A stretch of 64,000 nucleotides of DNA from Triglochin maritima (GCA_963682175.1 OY821775.1:36950053-37014052); one strand, 5' to 3'. Shown: positions 21,923 through 34,876, counted from the first letter of the stretch. The notes: generated from the sequence alone by a model not told the origin. Translations and numbers: made by a program.

Positions 21923-22954
21923 TTGGTCGTCGTCGTTGTTGTTTCCACTATTTCGGTGGGGTTTTCTTACGTTTGCTTTTAGTTTTGCTACTTGACAGGG
22001 AACTTAGTAGACAGGGTAGCTTAACTAAGGGAAACAAGGAGCCAGGAAGAATTTGTGGACCTGATAGCCCAAATAATCCGTCAGTGGTGGATTTGGTAAC
22101 TTTGTTGGCATTTCTGTTTCATCTATAGCTCTATCTTGATATTTCTAGTTGATATCTGCTATTGTCTACTTCATGCATGCTTTGTTTAAGTGTCAATAAT
22201 TAATTTGGCCTGCATGACCCCTTCTTAAGACAACTTGGACCCTAAAACTCAAAGCAAAATATTAGATCAATTGTCATCTTGGTCATGCATCATCTGTAGA
22301 CCTTGCACACATATTGTCTTTCCATTGCTTTAATTTTTCATTGCCGATTTGTGGAATGAGGTACGTGCACCCGTTCTCTCATTCATGCATGGTTAAAGCA
22401 TTCATTAGTTAGTAGGTGCTTCAGGACAAGAGTGAGGCGAGTGATTGATTGATGTGTTGATTTCTAGCCTGGGATTCAACACAACCTAAGGGGGGTCGTC
22501 TCGTACAAGATAAGGTGTGACATTTCATCACTCTTTCCTTAGCCTCAAAAATCAATCCTAATCAAAAGACTTAATCTAAAATAAAGTAGACATTGACCAC
22601 TAGGATTCGAGCACACTTAGGAGACAATCCCGTTTTTGACGTCATGGCCTGAACGTCGTCGTTTGCTTAGTTGCATTGAGACTTTTGGGATTCCGAGTCT
22701 TCACTTTCTCATTCAGCTTTGCGACCTTCAGTCAAGGGAGTTGAGGCATTCGGGAGTGTGGGGAGTCGCGGTTAGGCATCGTCTATCTTAAGGACCCATA
22801 GTCAACCTAAGCTTGTTTGAGCCGTGTTTAGTAGATTAGGCCTCTACCCTCACCCACTACCCATGCTAGATCTAGGGATTCTTCCCTTCACATCTGAGTC
22901 TTCTCCTCCTCTATATTCTTTGATTAGTCTCCTCCTCTGATTACACCTTCTGTC
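21923..22954 (+). other. Leader of the Tat/Athila-type element
   Basis: Long untranslated leader, as usual in this lineage. A further ATCCGTCAGTGGTGGAT motif at ~22077 resembles half of the LTR palindrome pair. Confidence 0.5.
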
Positions 22955-24410
22955 ATGTGTAGTTTGTTTAGTCAAGTCAAGCGTTTTATGCGAGGTTGGG
23001 CTTGTTCTGGTGAGAGCACTCGACTTGTGAGAGTGCATTTTTCTTCTGAAATGGACGGTCTAGGTGATCGCTCATCTTCACCTAGAGCTCCTTTGGAGCA
23101 CGAGGCCGAGTCGTCTCATGGAAGCGAGGGAGATCGGGTTCCATATATGGATTACCTAGGTCCTCTCCCACCACCATGTAGACCTCCTTCTTCTCCTCCT
23201 CCAACTCAGGAGGAAGAGAGATTCGGTCAGGATCAAGTTCTAGGTGCACCACCACCTTTAGCTCAACGGGATAGACTGATGACTCTGTGAAAGCGGACCT
23301 ATCCTGTTGGGGCCGCGCAACCTTCTTGCATAGTTCTCCCACCTTCTCGTGGGAACAACTATGAATTAAAACCTCAATATGTGAGCATGCTTCCTACCTT
23401 CACTGTCAATAAAGAGGATCTGTATATCTTTATACGTAAATTCGAGGAGGTATGCTCCATGTTCAAGCTTCAACAGCTTGACGAGGATTCTGTCCAGTTG
23501 AGGTTGATTTCTTTCGTGTTGAAGGATAATGCAACGAAATGGATGTATAGCCTCCCGGCAAACTCGATTCGGTATTGGGATGACTTTGTGACGTCTTCCT
23601 GAAGAGATTCTCCTCCCCCCCCCCCCAAAGAAATACTCAACAGATACGGCATTAGATTTATCAAATGTATCAGACTGACACCGAATCATTTCATGCTTTC
23701 TTTGAGAGGTTCAAGGACCTTCTCTTGCATTGTCCTCATCATGCAATTGAGTTGTGGTAGTTGTCCCAGATTGTTTATGAGGGTCTCAACTATAACACCC
23801 GTGCATTGTTGGAGTCGATGTGTCAGGTGACTTCCAAATGAAACCCATTGATGGGGCATGTGATACCTTTGAATTAATGGTTGAACGTACCCTTGAGTGC
23901 AACACCATGAGAGAGCCACTAGCCGCCAAGTCTTCTGGTCGAGATGGATCTTACTAAGTTGAGTCAACTATCGCGTTTGAGGCAAAAACGGTTGCTCTCA
24001 TGCGTAGGATTGTGAGTTTAAAGTTGGACTGAGCTCCTGTACCTCAGGCCGCTGCTCCCACGTGTAGTAGGTGTGTACTTACGGGACACGGTGACTTGGA
24101 ATATTCTTACGCTCCAAGCGATACTGAGCATGCAAATGCGATGTATCAACAACGACCTCGTAATGACCCGTACAATCACTCCTATAACGCGGGATGGTGA
24201 AACCACTCTAATTTCTCTTGGGGGCCAAATGGGGGCCACGATCAAAACTCCCACACTCAACCTCAACCCTCACCTTATCACCCTTCATGCCCATTGGCGA
24301 CCTACCAACCCCCACATCAAAGGACTCACCCTCATACTCACAAACCTTTTCAGACCTCATCTTTGGGTTATTCTAGCTAGACTCCACCCAATGGGTTGAC
24401 CTAAAGGACT
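22955..24410 (+). pseudogene. Broken gag of the Tat/Athila-type element
   Basis: N-terminal part 22955-23290 (Ser/Pro-rich, ends with a stop), then in another frame the gag core at 23381-23602: EDLYIFIRKFEEVCSMFKLQ and LKDNATKWMYSLPANSIRYWDDF. It parallels the gag at 532-1060. It breaks at a C-run near 23612-23626, then continues in shifted frames (FERF…, YEGLNYNTRALLESMC) to about 23830 and a Gln/Pro-rich tail. Non-functional. Confidence 0.8.
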
Positions 24411-25019
24411 TCACTCAAGCGTTCATGCAGAGCACGCAAACCATGCTTGCGACCAACAACAATCTGGTCAAAGCATTGGAAGCGTAAGTCAGCTAGTTGC
24501 CTCATAACCTCCATTAACGTGAGAAGGGTCAATTCCCAAGTCAACCCGAGGTGAATCCCCAGGGTACCCAATCTCAAGGAAGGCCACTAGTACCACGGGC
24601 TACCTCTGAATCGGCCCATCATGTTAATGTGATTCATACTTTGAGGTTGGGTAAGGAGGTGGATAATCAAATTAGGTTGTCTTCGTTGCAATCACCATCT
24701 CTTGGTGTCACCAGACCTACAGTGATACCCACATCTATGAGAGAGTCGAATCCTAAGGTTCCCTCAATGAATACTTCCAGGAAGGAGCTTGATTCTCAGG
24801 TTCCTTCTACTTTTATTTTGACAATGGGGCCAAACCTTGAGGTCCCTTCGTCTCATCATATGTAGATGGAATCAGAGTCTAAGATTTCTTCGCAAAAGTC
24901 CACGTCCATGGGACCATCTGAGGTCGCTACTTATGTTTCTACGAAACAGAATGTTGAGGTTCCTTTGAAATACCCTTATGCCCCAAAGGCGTCATTCCGT
25001 TAACGCCTTAAAAAGAAAA

Positions 25020-25790
25020 CTCTAGATCAATACTACAAGATGCTTGAGGTCTTTCGGAAAGTTAAGGTGAACATTCCTTTGTTGGAGGTGATTCAGCAGA
25101 TGTCACCTTATGCCAACGTTCTCAAGGATTTATGCACCAACAATGGAAAAACCATTGTTCCAAAGAAAGCTTTTCTTACGGAAAATGTGAGTTCATTGTT
25201 GGCACAACCCACGCAAGTCAAATACAAGGACCCTAATTGTCCTACTATATCTTGTGTGATTGGTGATGTGTCAATACATCGAGCTTTATTGGACCTATGT
25301 GCATTTGTCAATCTTTTCTCGTATTCTGTCTACGTCCACTTTGGTCTTGGAGACCTCAAACATACAAAAATCACTCTTGCATTGGCTGATAGGTCAATGA
25401 AGAAACCAAGGGGCGTGGTGGAAGATGTTCTTATCAAAGTGGGTGAGTTCATTTATCCAGACGATTTTTTTTGTTTTGGATACTAAGCCTGTGCCAAACC
25501 AACTTGGATAAATTCCTGTTATTTTAGGGTGACAATTTCTAGCAACTTCTAATACCTTAATCAATTGTCGTAATGATTTGATGCTTTTGACATATGGTAA
25601 TCAGTGCCCTAATTTCCACATCTTCACCATTGTGAAGAAGCCAAGTGCCTTCGGTGACCCTGTTGAGGTCAATCTTATCCACGGCATGGATGAGAACGAA
25701 GTCGAAGGCACCTTTAAGTATTTTAGAGAGTTGTTCGATGGAGATCTTGATGGTGGCGAAGATGTTTTAACTGTGCTGGCACAATAAGGT
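25020..25790 (+). pseudogene. Retropepsin-like protease remnant of the same element
   Basis: 25040-25486 reads VLKDLCTNNGKTIVPKKAF… then RALLDLCAFVNLFSYSVY, where the active-site motif of the relative at 1450-1500 is LLDLGSAVNLLP; the Gly is changed to Cys here. Frame shifts near 25470, then NTLINCRNDLMLLTYGNQ… to 25787. The protease would process the polyprotein. No reverse transcriptase or integrase follows, as in the remnant at 352-2261. Confidence 0.8.
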
Positions 25791-26829
25791 GCCTTATCTT
25801 GTGATCATATGGCCTTTGACCCACATCCTTTTGATAAAGTGGCTCTTGAGCCACAAGATACCATTTTTGTGTCCTCGAGGCCACCTGCTCTTCACTCTGT
25901 ATCTGTTGAGGACCCAATGTGGGTTAAGAATCAACCACCTGAAACCATACACTTCATACAACTTGATGGAGATTAACCTCTCATTGATGCCTCTTATCTT
26001 GCTCATTCTCAAGAGGCATCGAACGACCACAATGACTATAAGGGTGTCAGGTGGTCAAGCAATTCTATTTCTGGACTTGTCCATCTCGATAATAAGTCCA
26101 GGATGTCACTTTGTGTGGTTGAAATGATCTTTATGCAACCAAATGTCAGTTAGAGGGTATATATTGATGACCCTCAGCTTTGTCACGGAATGGAAACATA
26201 TTTGTTTCCATTTCCTTTCACTGACCCTGGTTTTGAGAGTCATGAACCATCATCCTTGGTTCATAAATCTCTCAACAATTCTTCTATTTCTTATGTTGCG
26301 AGCCCATGCAAGTGCATTTCTTGATCGCGAGATGGCAGGTTCCCATTTGATGTCCATTGCCATGATCCTTGGGTGACTTGCCTTCTTTTGCTTGCTTAGT
26401 GCTTTAAAATTTTCATTTCTTTCAAAATCTTCATGTGTTTGAGAATAAAATATTTTGTGGGTTATGTGTGTGTTTAGCACGTGCAAAACCATTAAGAGTC
26501 AAAGTAAAAAGGAAGGTCCCAAAATTGACTTGAACATGATCCATTAGGATCTCTAGTACACCGACTTTAGGACTTATTAGTTGTAAGGATGCACCCCGGT
26601 TTTCCCTCGGGGGAGAGTAATCATAGGATTTCAGTACTCAAATAGATAAAGAAGTTCACCCTGAACCTAGTGGGGCAAATAATTCGTGTCTATTCGTATA
26701 AGGAAATTTATCGTAATCAGGGACCCTTAAACTTTTGTTGTGAAACCTTAACTGTAAGGGTTTTCGTTCCTATGTAGATAAGAAATAATAATTAAATATG
26801 GTGTTCTCTCTTCTCTCACGGATCCTATC
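25791..26829 (+). other. 3' part of the Tat-type internal region, no intact gene
   Basis: Scattered short frames only. The 3' end of the element and its second LTR are not seen. Confidence 0.4.
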
Positions 26830-27650
26830 TGTAATGCCCCTGATCTCGCGGGTAGGCACACTGGGGAGGACTACAAGTGTCACTATCAGATACCTCCGCG
26901 ATGATCAAAGGAGTTACAAAGACACACCAAACATGACTCGACAACACGGAACAAGAACATACATGGATAGACTAACATAAAAATAACTGAAAGGAGAGAG
27001 ATTATCCATATATGGTAATAAGGTTGAATACATTACTTCGAGTTCAAAAGGGTAATACATCAACAATGCGGAAGTAAAAGATAACTCGAAGACTCTGGTC
27101 GACGTGTCCCTCGTGTACAGAATCCTCCGAACCTCGTCCAGTCTTTCCCTGAAGGGACCTAAGTACCTGAGACAAAACATCAACAAATATGCGTGACTTT
27201 TCCAACAAGGAAAACCCCGTATGCCCCAGGTCCCACAGATAGAGTACAGAGTTATGCATGGGACCTATCTACCATACATGCAACAAAAGGGAAACAACTC
27301 TACATAGTTGTGCCAGGCGACAACTCTACATAGTTGCGCCATTCGGGCTTCACCGGAAGTGATCTCTCTACATAGGAATCAAACCACCAACCATGCTGGT
27401 CAGATGTGGTCACTCAACAGTGACCCACTGCGCGACACAAAGCGGTTCGCCGGATAAGTGTCCCAATCCACGAAAATAACCCTACATGGTGCCATAGAGA
27501 ACTCGGGAACACCTACCCTGAGACAGAATGACAGCATGCCTGCCCAGGACTTATCTTATGCCTGGCCTCCCAACATGAAGGTCTTGCGAATAGGGTTCTC
27601 TACATAGAGGTCCTACTCGTGGCCCGTCGGCCCCAAAACATACGTGCCCA
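26830..27650 (-). repeat. End of a chromovirus-like gypsy LTR, minus strand
   Basis: Reading the minus strand, GGGCATACGGGGTTTTCC … TTATGTTTTGTCTCAGGTAC … GGGGCATTACA at 26830 follows the same order as the 3' part of the Tekay-like LTR at 34400-34745 (GGCATACGGGGTTCC … TTATGTTTC … CGGGACGTTACA). The other border is not located. A short local duplication (ACAACTCTACATAGTTG) lies at ~27295 and ~27320. Confidence 0.5.
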
Positions 27651-28637
27651 TATTCATTTAATTAATAAATGCAATGCAAGCTATCTATAGATCTACACAT
27701 CTCTATAGCTATACATTAACCAGAATGAGCCCAATGTGATGAGTATACACATACTCTCGTCACAGCTCCAAACGTATCAGAAATGATACAATCACATCAG
27801 CAACTCCAATATGCTGAAACGAAAAACCATCATAACCAAATTCAACCACACAAGCATGACAATACAACCTCGATATCTACAGGTCATGTATACAAGTCAT
27901 GAGGTTGAGTTCCTAAATTGCAATATGCATTCACACAAGTATGCATCCGATCAACATGATATATACCCAATAAACGTCATAAAACATCCACGGTAGCAAA
28001 GGATGTCAAGATTAGAATGCTACGACAGTTACATGGCATGATCGCCTAGATTAAAGACCTAGGTACATTTAATTCTACCTATTCAGGACATAATCAGATG
28101 TCATAAGAGAGTGCATGAACATATATCATTAACTAAATCATAATAGAACATGCATGTGAAATCAGATATTCAAATACATCCATACATGAATATACATGAA
28201 TGCATACCGATTAACATACAACACGGCATAGGATGAGTTGCCTAATCTATATGTAGGTTCTGATTTCATTCTCATGTGAGTATATAGAGATATATCAGAG
28301 TAGATTATTGAAATCACATCATACACATGCACTAGCTACTTCTGGAACAAAAGCAGAAACACCCACACATCAACATTCAGCATACACTACCATGGTCGAT
28401 TGCATAAAGCACATCAAACAAATCACACAACTCACATCCATGCACATGAACCCCCCTGGTCCGTCCAACCAAAAGCTCAGACCACCCCTCCATGGTGTCT
28501 TGGGGTGACGAAGTAATTGGATAGATCGGGCTGAGACATTCCAGCCAAGCCACCGTACGCGAGGCGCTAGAGTTGCACTAGCCCTCCAAATGGTCAGCTC
28601 ACTCTGGCATCTCCAAGCACGAACCGGTCAAGCCAGC
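27651..28637. other. AT-rich spacer, no gene seen
   Basis: Many short CATACA/ACATGAAT runs; possibly the remainder of the LTR to its left. Nothing recognised. Confidence 0.35.
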
Positions 28638-30198
28638 TGATTGATCTCGTTTTATATTTAACCGCAAGTGCACGGCCGCGTTGAAGCGGTGGCAAATACG
28701 GGTCGTCCACTGGGAGGTGTGTCGACACTTGGTTTGTGCGAAGGCGAGAGGTAAAGAAAGGGAAGAAAGGTTGGTTACACTAAACTACACTAAAACGCAA
28801 ATGGAAATGGAAGAAAAGCAAGAAAACTAAACCCCCAAGGGGGTAGAGAAATAATGTGAACATAAAGAAGTGTGTGTGTGTTCATTAAGCTCCTCACAAC
28901 ATGTAGTGCATGAAATCATAAAACTACATCCAACTTTGCCTCCACATGAATTAAGATATGACTACATCATTAAAACATACAAGACAATAATTGGAATGAA
29001 GCTAATGAACTCAAGTATAAAGACTATACCCTACTATGCCTCTACATGAATTAAGATTTCACTACATCATTAAAACATACAAGACATTAGCTAAGGTAAA
29101 GGCAACAAGAGCACATACACTACAAATTGTGTTTCCAACATTAACTTCATCCATATCCTAACCTTATCATTCCCCATAAAATAGGTCCACTAATCAAAGC
29201 ATAAGCTAAGCTTCATTCAAGAGCATTAGCCTATCAAAGATAAGAGTGGAGACCCATTAGATGGCTATGAAAATCATATAAAGCTCAAGGGATAAAAATA
29301 ACACACACTTAATACACTACATGATTATATCACATATTTCTCCACCCCCCAAATGGGGATGGAACTACTCACTACTCATTACACTACTGATTAGACTAAG
29401 CAAAGAAAGCATAATACTGAAATGAAAGTTAACTAAGAATGCAAGAAGCATTAAAGAAACATAAAAGGAAAGGAAAGACTAAACAAACGTGCACAAATTA
29501 AAAGACAAGATTTAAAGAAACTAGAAGAATTATTTTATTAACAAAATGACTCACATTGAAGGTAGCATTCTTCTCCACCTTGAGTTTTTGCTTCAAGGCT
29601 CACTCCTTAGTAGATAGAATGCCACCAAGCAATGGGTAATTACAATGGAAGGTGAAGAGTTCTATTTATAAGCATGGAAAAAGCTAATCGGGGACAATCC
29701 CCCGATGTGGGACTAAACCAATACCAAAAATAGCCTAAACGAACATTAATACAAGTCCAGGAGAAATTTCGACGGATCCTGAGCAATATGGACCGCCAAT
29801 TAGCGGTCCAAGACCGCCAATTGGCGGTCCAAAATTGTCGGATCGTGTTGGAATTTGTTGTGGGTTTTGCTTTCTGGTATTGTTGGTCTTTGATGCGGTT
29901 ACTCGACTTGTTGGAGCTCCGGCCCGAATAGAATTGGTAAAATACTCCCCATGATGGTGTGGAGTATTCTGTTTTGCTCTTAGGTCCTTCTGTCTTACAT
30001 TCAGGTCCTTCTCCCTTGCATCTTGGTCCCTAGATCTCATCATTCAGTCCTTTTTCCCAGCTTTTGGGTCCTTTCATGGCTCTTCTTTTCAAACCTCTTT
30101 ATTCCTGAAAACTAAACATAAAACTCGTCACGTAGCATTGCTTAGGTGTAAGATAATGGATATAAGATACAAATATGAGCATGAAATGATGTCAATCA
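28638..30198 (-). repeat. 3' LTR of a minus-strand Tat/Athila-type element (1561 bp)
   Basis: Begins TGATTGATCTCGTTTT with the complement of the conserved ACCGCAAGTGCACGG end block, ends GATGTCAATCA. Homologous to the solo LTR 11139-12550. Directly to its right (30199-30240) is the complement of a polypurine tract (minus strand …CTTAGGTGTGGGGGTATT), so this is a 3' LTR with internal sequence to the right. No target duplication is expected and none is seen. TATA at 29661-29670; palindrome pair 29791-29808 and 29812-29829, centres 21 bp apart. Confidence 0.85.
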
Positions 30199-30544
30199 AA
30201 TACCCCCACACCTAAGTTTTTGCTAGTCTCGAGCAAAACAAAGAAAGAGAAAAACAAACGAGAAACAAGAAATCCTAACTCACTTTCGTAGGAATCACGG
30301 TTGCACTTAGCATGTGCAACAAGCCGTTAAACCTCCTTGTTGCCAAGGAGGAGGAGTGGTGTCTCCTGAGGGTTTTCAGCGGATATACCCACAAAATCCG
30401 AACAAGATGCATTAATCAATCTAGCTACACGACTCGTTGGACTTATTTTGTCGATCATGGAATGCGGTAATACTACGGGTCGACTCTATATATGTAATCA
30501 GTCCACACACCTAGCCTAATGAGTTATTCGTGAGAGTTAACTAA
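30199..30544 (-). other. Polypurine tract and 3' untranslated region of the Tat-type element
   Basis: Minus strand GACTAGCAAAAACTTAGG leading to the G-run next to the LTR, a sequence typical of Tat/Athila elements: second-strand synthesis starts there. No coding. The element is cut off at about 30544 by copia sequence. Confidence 0.65.
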
Positions 30545-31263
30545 GGAATTAAGTGAAAGACATGGTGGACATTCCTTATCCTTCTACAATATGGTCGATC
30601 ATGTACGCGATAACTTACATAAGACCCGACATCTCGTATTCTTTAAGTGTGACATGTCGTCACCAATCCAACGCAAATCCTGATCATTGGGTTGTGGTCA
30701 CGAATTCTGTGAGGTACCTTAACCAGATCAAAAATAAGTTTCTTGTTTATGGACGACAAATGGAGCTAGTATCCAAGGGCTACTCGGATGTGAGTTTCAT
30801 GAGTGATCCAGACGATATGAGGTCTCAATTAGGATATTTCTTTCTTCTGAATGGTGGAGTTGTGAGTTGGCATAGCTGGAAACAAATCACTATAGTTGAC
30901 TCAACCAGTGTTTCATAAGTGATGGTTGTCGCTGAAGTGGGCAAGGAGTGAGTGTGGATTAAGAAGTTCCTTGAAGAACTTGGAGTAGTTCCCTCAAGTG
31001 AGAGACCCATGGAGTTGTTTTGTCATAATAATGCATCTATATCGCAAATCAAAGATCCTAAATCCCATCACAATGTGAAGTACATGGATTGTAAGTACTT
31101 TGTTACCCGTGATTTCATCGGCAAAGGCAAAATAAATTTATTATGGGTACACACAAGCAATAACACAGCTGATCCATTCACCAAACCCTTATCTCAAGCC
31201 AAATGCAAAATGTATTTCAAGTCCATGGGTTTGACGAACCAAGTAGAGTGGCTTGATGAGTAA
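30545..31263 (+). pseudogene. Copia reverse transcriptase C-terminus and RNase H remnant
   Basis: One frame with stops at 30916-30918 and 30949-30951: SIMYAITYIRPDISYSLSVT (thumb region), then RNase H with SKGYSDVSF and, after the stops, VWIKKFLEELGVV … HNVKYMDCKYF … NTADPFTKPLS. RNase H degrades the RNA template. Same family as the minus-strand copia at 49602-50054. The 5' part of the element is missing. Confidence 0.9.
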
Positions 31264-31344
31264 GATAAGAGGGTTACCCTAGTTATTTCAGTTTTATACA
31301 TTGTGAATGTATGTGAAAAAAAGACTTTGATAACAAGTGGGAGA

Positions 31345-32864
31345 TGGAAAAGAATGTGTGTTCTAAAAGTATTCTTTTATATGTCTTTTATTATGAATTG
31401 AATGTATAAATATTTTGTTCCTTGATTAATGTATTCGTCTTTTGGAAGTGTTAAGGAAGACTCTTGGTTCTTAACCGAAGAGTTCTAAAAAATAATGGTT
31501 TATGTAAATCAAAAGTAATTCACAATCATGGTGATTAATATGGAATTTTAATTACCGAGATAAGATTGTCATGTTGGTTAAAGGATATTGTGGCTCTACA
31601 AATATTTTGACAACATTAGTATTTGAAATGAAGAATGGTTTCTTTCGTATATTTAATAGACCTAATAAATGAAACATTATTGATTTGTGTTTGAGTCATT
31701 AATATTTTCATTGTGTCTTTGAATCCTAATATATGAGACTTATGTCTTTTTCAAATGAGAAGTATATAATTTGATTATTATCAAGAACTATCATCACGTA
31801 TAGTGATAAAGATATTAATTAGTTATATACAACTTGTGCGGGAAAGTGACATATGTCAAAAGATTATCATTGTTCTGCTTGAGTTAAGTCATAATATTAT
31901 TGGACCCCTTGATAGATTAAGCAAAATTATAATGTACACAATGTAACTTATGTATAGTTACATATTTATAATTAGCTTAAGAGATCAAGAAAAGAATATA
32001 TAATACAAAAATGACACATGTCTACTTTGTATAATATTCTTAATATCATGAGACAAGGTATAGACACAAGTGATATTATTTCATATGACTAAGTGTATCG
32101 TGTTTGGTACAAGTGAACGAAACATCTTTGTTATTTGAGTAAGTATAATGTGTAGCAAGATACCTCTTATAGTTTATGATATGAAAGTATTTTATATCAT
32201 TGTTAATATAATTTAGATCCTCTAATAGGTCACACCACAAAACTAGGAAACAAGAAATATATAATTTTGTGTTTTATGTGATGTATTAAATGTCATATGA
32301 TATGGAATGAAATATATATTATGGTAAAATAACAAAACTAATATGTCGTGATAACGACATTGTTACAATAACAAATAAATTTGTATGAGATGTATATATT
32401 ATAGGGTATAAAGCTTTGACATTATATATGATAATATATTACATAATATAATATGATCTGCAACATTATAACATATGAATTTGCTAAAACCCCAAAGGTC
32501 AAATTTTGTCGGATATTGATCTAAAATTTAATGAAGGCAAACAAAAAATGAAAAACAATGGAACATTTTTGGGAACTGGTCGACCAAATTTAACAGTATC
32601 TCTCTAATCTTGTTTAGAGTTTGGTGAACATTTGGAGATTCCGAGGCGATTCGAGTGCAACCCGACTTTCGAGGATTCATAAGAGTTTGATAACTCTTTT
32701 AGGTATGATCAACTTGTGTATTTAAATACTAATTAGTACATGATGTATATTCAAATACAATTAGGAAGTTTTGTACCTAAAATTGTTGAAAACTATGAAA
32801 ACTTTCTTACTTGCACATATAAAAATTTAAAATTATACACATAAGCGTGAGACGAAATCCAACA
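31345..32864 (+). repeat. 3' LTR of the plus-strand copia (1520 bp)
   Basis: Follows a polypurine tract (AACAAGTGGGAGA) and starts TGGAAAAGAATGTG; ends GACGAAATCCAACA, matching the border of the solo LTR 58962-61000. Only one clear palindrome (TGGTCGACCA near 32577) remains, against many in its relatives. Confidence 0.85.
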
Positions 32865-33324
32865 GAAACCCTCATCTTCCCTGTAACCGTAATTGTAAGA
32901 ACGTGGGAGTGAGGGAGGTATGGAGAGAGGAGTAGGGTGGAGTATGGTGAGGAGTGGGTGTGAGGTATGGAGGGGGTGTAGGGTAGGTGTAGGGTTTTTG
33001 TATAAAACCAAACCCAACCCTTTCTCTTCCTTTCTTTTCCTCCATTCATTCCACCAAACTCACCCCATTTTTCTCTTGCATCCCGGCGACCAGAGGACGT
33101 GGAGGAGCTCCGGCGGCGAGGTGGAGGCGCGCATACGGAGGAAGAAGGAGAAGAAGCAAGTTTCGACGCCGGAGGAGGAGGAGCTCACGGGACGCGTTTT
33201 CTTCACGGTGAAAGGTATGTCACGTCTTCATAGTAACTCCCCAAGAGGTGTGGGAGTGTAGGGGGCGGCGTTGGTGCCGTTTCCCCGGCGAAATCCGGCG
33301 GGACAGTGGCTGAAGGTGCCTGTT

Positions 33325-33902
33325 CGGTCGACCGGATGGTGAGATTCGGTCGACCGAATGGCGTCTGGATGATGCCTGTCCCGCGGATAATGAGTAGTTC
33401 GGTCGACCGGTGGTTGGGTCGGTCGACCGATAGTTAATAATATTTGCTTACTGCCCGAAAACGGTCGAACGACGTCTGTGTGACGGTCGACCGTTTATGC
33501 CAAATTTTAGCGGGAATATTTTATAAGGGTTATATTAGTCCGGTCGACCGGTGGTTGTTCGGTCGACCGATCCCAGTAGATAGGGTAGACAGACCTTCGG
33601 CCGACCGAGTGTGTGTCTCGGTCGACCGAACTGCGCAAGGTCGGTCAAGAGCGTTGACCATCTAAACGGTCGACCGCTCTGGATCCGGTCGACCGACCGC
33701 GTGCAGATTTCCTGTAGTGAAGTGCCTGTTGATCCGGTCGACCGGAAGAGTTTCGGTCGACCGAATGCAGTGGGCAGGATTCATGCAGTTTTCCTTATCG
33801 GTTGAACGGACCCTGGTTCGACCGACAGGATATATATGTATATATAACGTATAGCGTAGACCTTCCAAACGGTCGACCGCTAGATTTGACCTTGTTCGAC
33901 TG
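33325..33902. promoter_or_regulatory. Cluster of ~20 CGGTCGACCG palindromes arranged in ten pairs (5' LTR)
   Basis: Pairs start at 33325/33347, 33400/33420, 33462/33484, 33541/33560, 33598/33619, 33667/33686, 33735/33754, 33799/33815 and 33870/33893, with an extra weak pair around 33640-33655. Steps within pairs are 16-23 bp, mostly 19-22; pairs are 50-75 bp apart. Most are upstream of the TATA region, so in U3. Each copy contains GTCGAC with CGG/CCG arms. Identical cluster in the 3' LTR at 39784-40361. Confidence 0.9.
33830..33846 (+). promoter_or_regulatory. TATA-rich core promoter of the chromovirus LTR
   Basis: ATATATATGTATATATA, the only strong TATA run close behind the palindrome cluster. 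A second candidate, TGTATATATAGGAG, lies at ~34391. Confidence 0.45.
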
Positions 33903-34748
33903 GTGGGTCGAATTATCTTTCCTTGGTGGATTTATCCACATACGTGACGTCGAGCAGAGGCGACTACCGGCTGCCGAGCCCACGGTCGATCACCGGACCT
34001 CGGAGCTACGGATTTCACCTACGACGAGAGCGTATCTTCTGTTGGACCCCTCGTGGATGCCGGTGCGGCAGAGGGATGCCTGCCATGCCTGTGTGGGTGG
34101 TAGATGCCTTCTTCCCTGGTGGGGGAAGGAGATGCACTTTCCCTGTGGAGGAAAGCCGAGACCTCCTCGTGTGGGACTGGATTGGCAGGGGGGATGCCTC
34201 CCTTGTGCCCCTGTGTGCGGCTGGGAGATGAGTGCGGCGACCCCCCTCGTGTGGGCCTGGATTGGCAGGGTGGGGGATGTTTCCCATGCCCCTGGCGCGG
34301 CTGGGAGATGGTCCGCAGCGGTTGGGGCATGTATGGGGCCCGAGGCGGATTGCATTGCATGTGCATTCTTGGCATTTTCATCTGTTTTTCTGTATATATA
34401 GGAGATGTTGGCATACGGGGTTCCTTTCGGGAACTCAGGCAGATTTTATGTTTCATTTTCAGGTAGCATGCAGTCTTAGGTTGGTGGTGACCGAGGGGAG
34501 TGCCTCCGGGATCGGGTCCTGTTCTTCCGATCTTTTTGTAGAGGTAGTGATTACAGTAGTTATGCAGTAGTTATGTATTAGTTGTAATCACTCTTTTGAC
34601 AACTCTGTATTATGACTTCCACGTGGAGATATTTTATATATTATTATGTTGACTTTTCTAGTAACGTGCCCGTGTTGACCGTTGACGGTCGTATGTTGTA
34701 TGTTTTAAATTTGAAAAATTTCTTCCGCTGTTTCGGGACGTTACAACT

Positions 34749-34760
34749 TGGTATCAGAGC
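34749..34760 (+). other. Primer binding site, initiator Met-tRNA
   Basis: TGGTATCAGAGC, a full match to the usual plant initiator-Met site, three bases after the LTR. Confidence 0.95.
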
Positions 34761-34876
34761 CTTGATCCCGGCGTATTTTTCCCAAAGAAACCACCATCGA
34801 GTTAGGATTAGAGTCTAGAGGTCCATTGCATGCATTCATGATCATTCTGATGTGAGTCTTTTTGTTCTGTAGAGTG

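Larger units (their letters stand above)
32894..34745 (+). repeat. 5' LTR of the chromovirus
   Basis: Starts TGTAAGAACGTGGGAG, ends GGGACGTTACA. TATA-rich core at 33830-33846. Palindrome cluster at 33325-33902. A ~75-bp direct duplication (CTCGTGTGGG.CTGGATTGGC) lies at about 34168-34242 and 34244-34318. Open frames in it are repeated in the 3' LTR and are not genes. Confidence 0.95.

Noticed and set aside
28633..30203. Calling the minus-strand Tat LTR a solo LTR.
   Set aside because: The flanks (CCAGC and AATAC) do not match, and a polypurine tract adjoins on the right, so it is a 3' LTR of a truncated element.
33802..34401. 199-codon open frame in the chromovirus LTR, also at 40261-40860.
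   Set aside because: It is duplicated because both LTRs are; it crosses the TATA region and has no recognisable domain. Several overlapping frames on both strands come from the high GC content.
34749..34760. tRNA-like sequence at the primer sites as possible tRNA genes.
   Set aside because: Only the 12-19 bases complementary to a tRNA 3' end are present; there is no cloverleaf.
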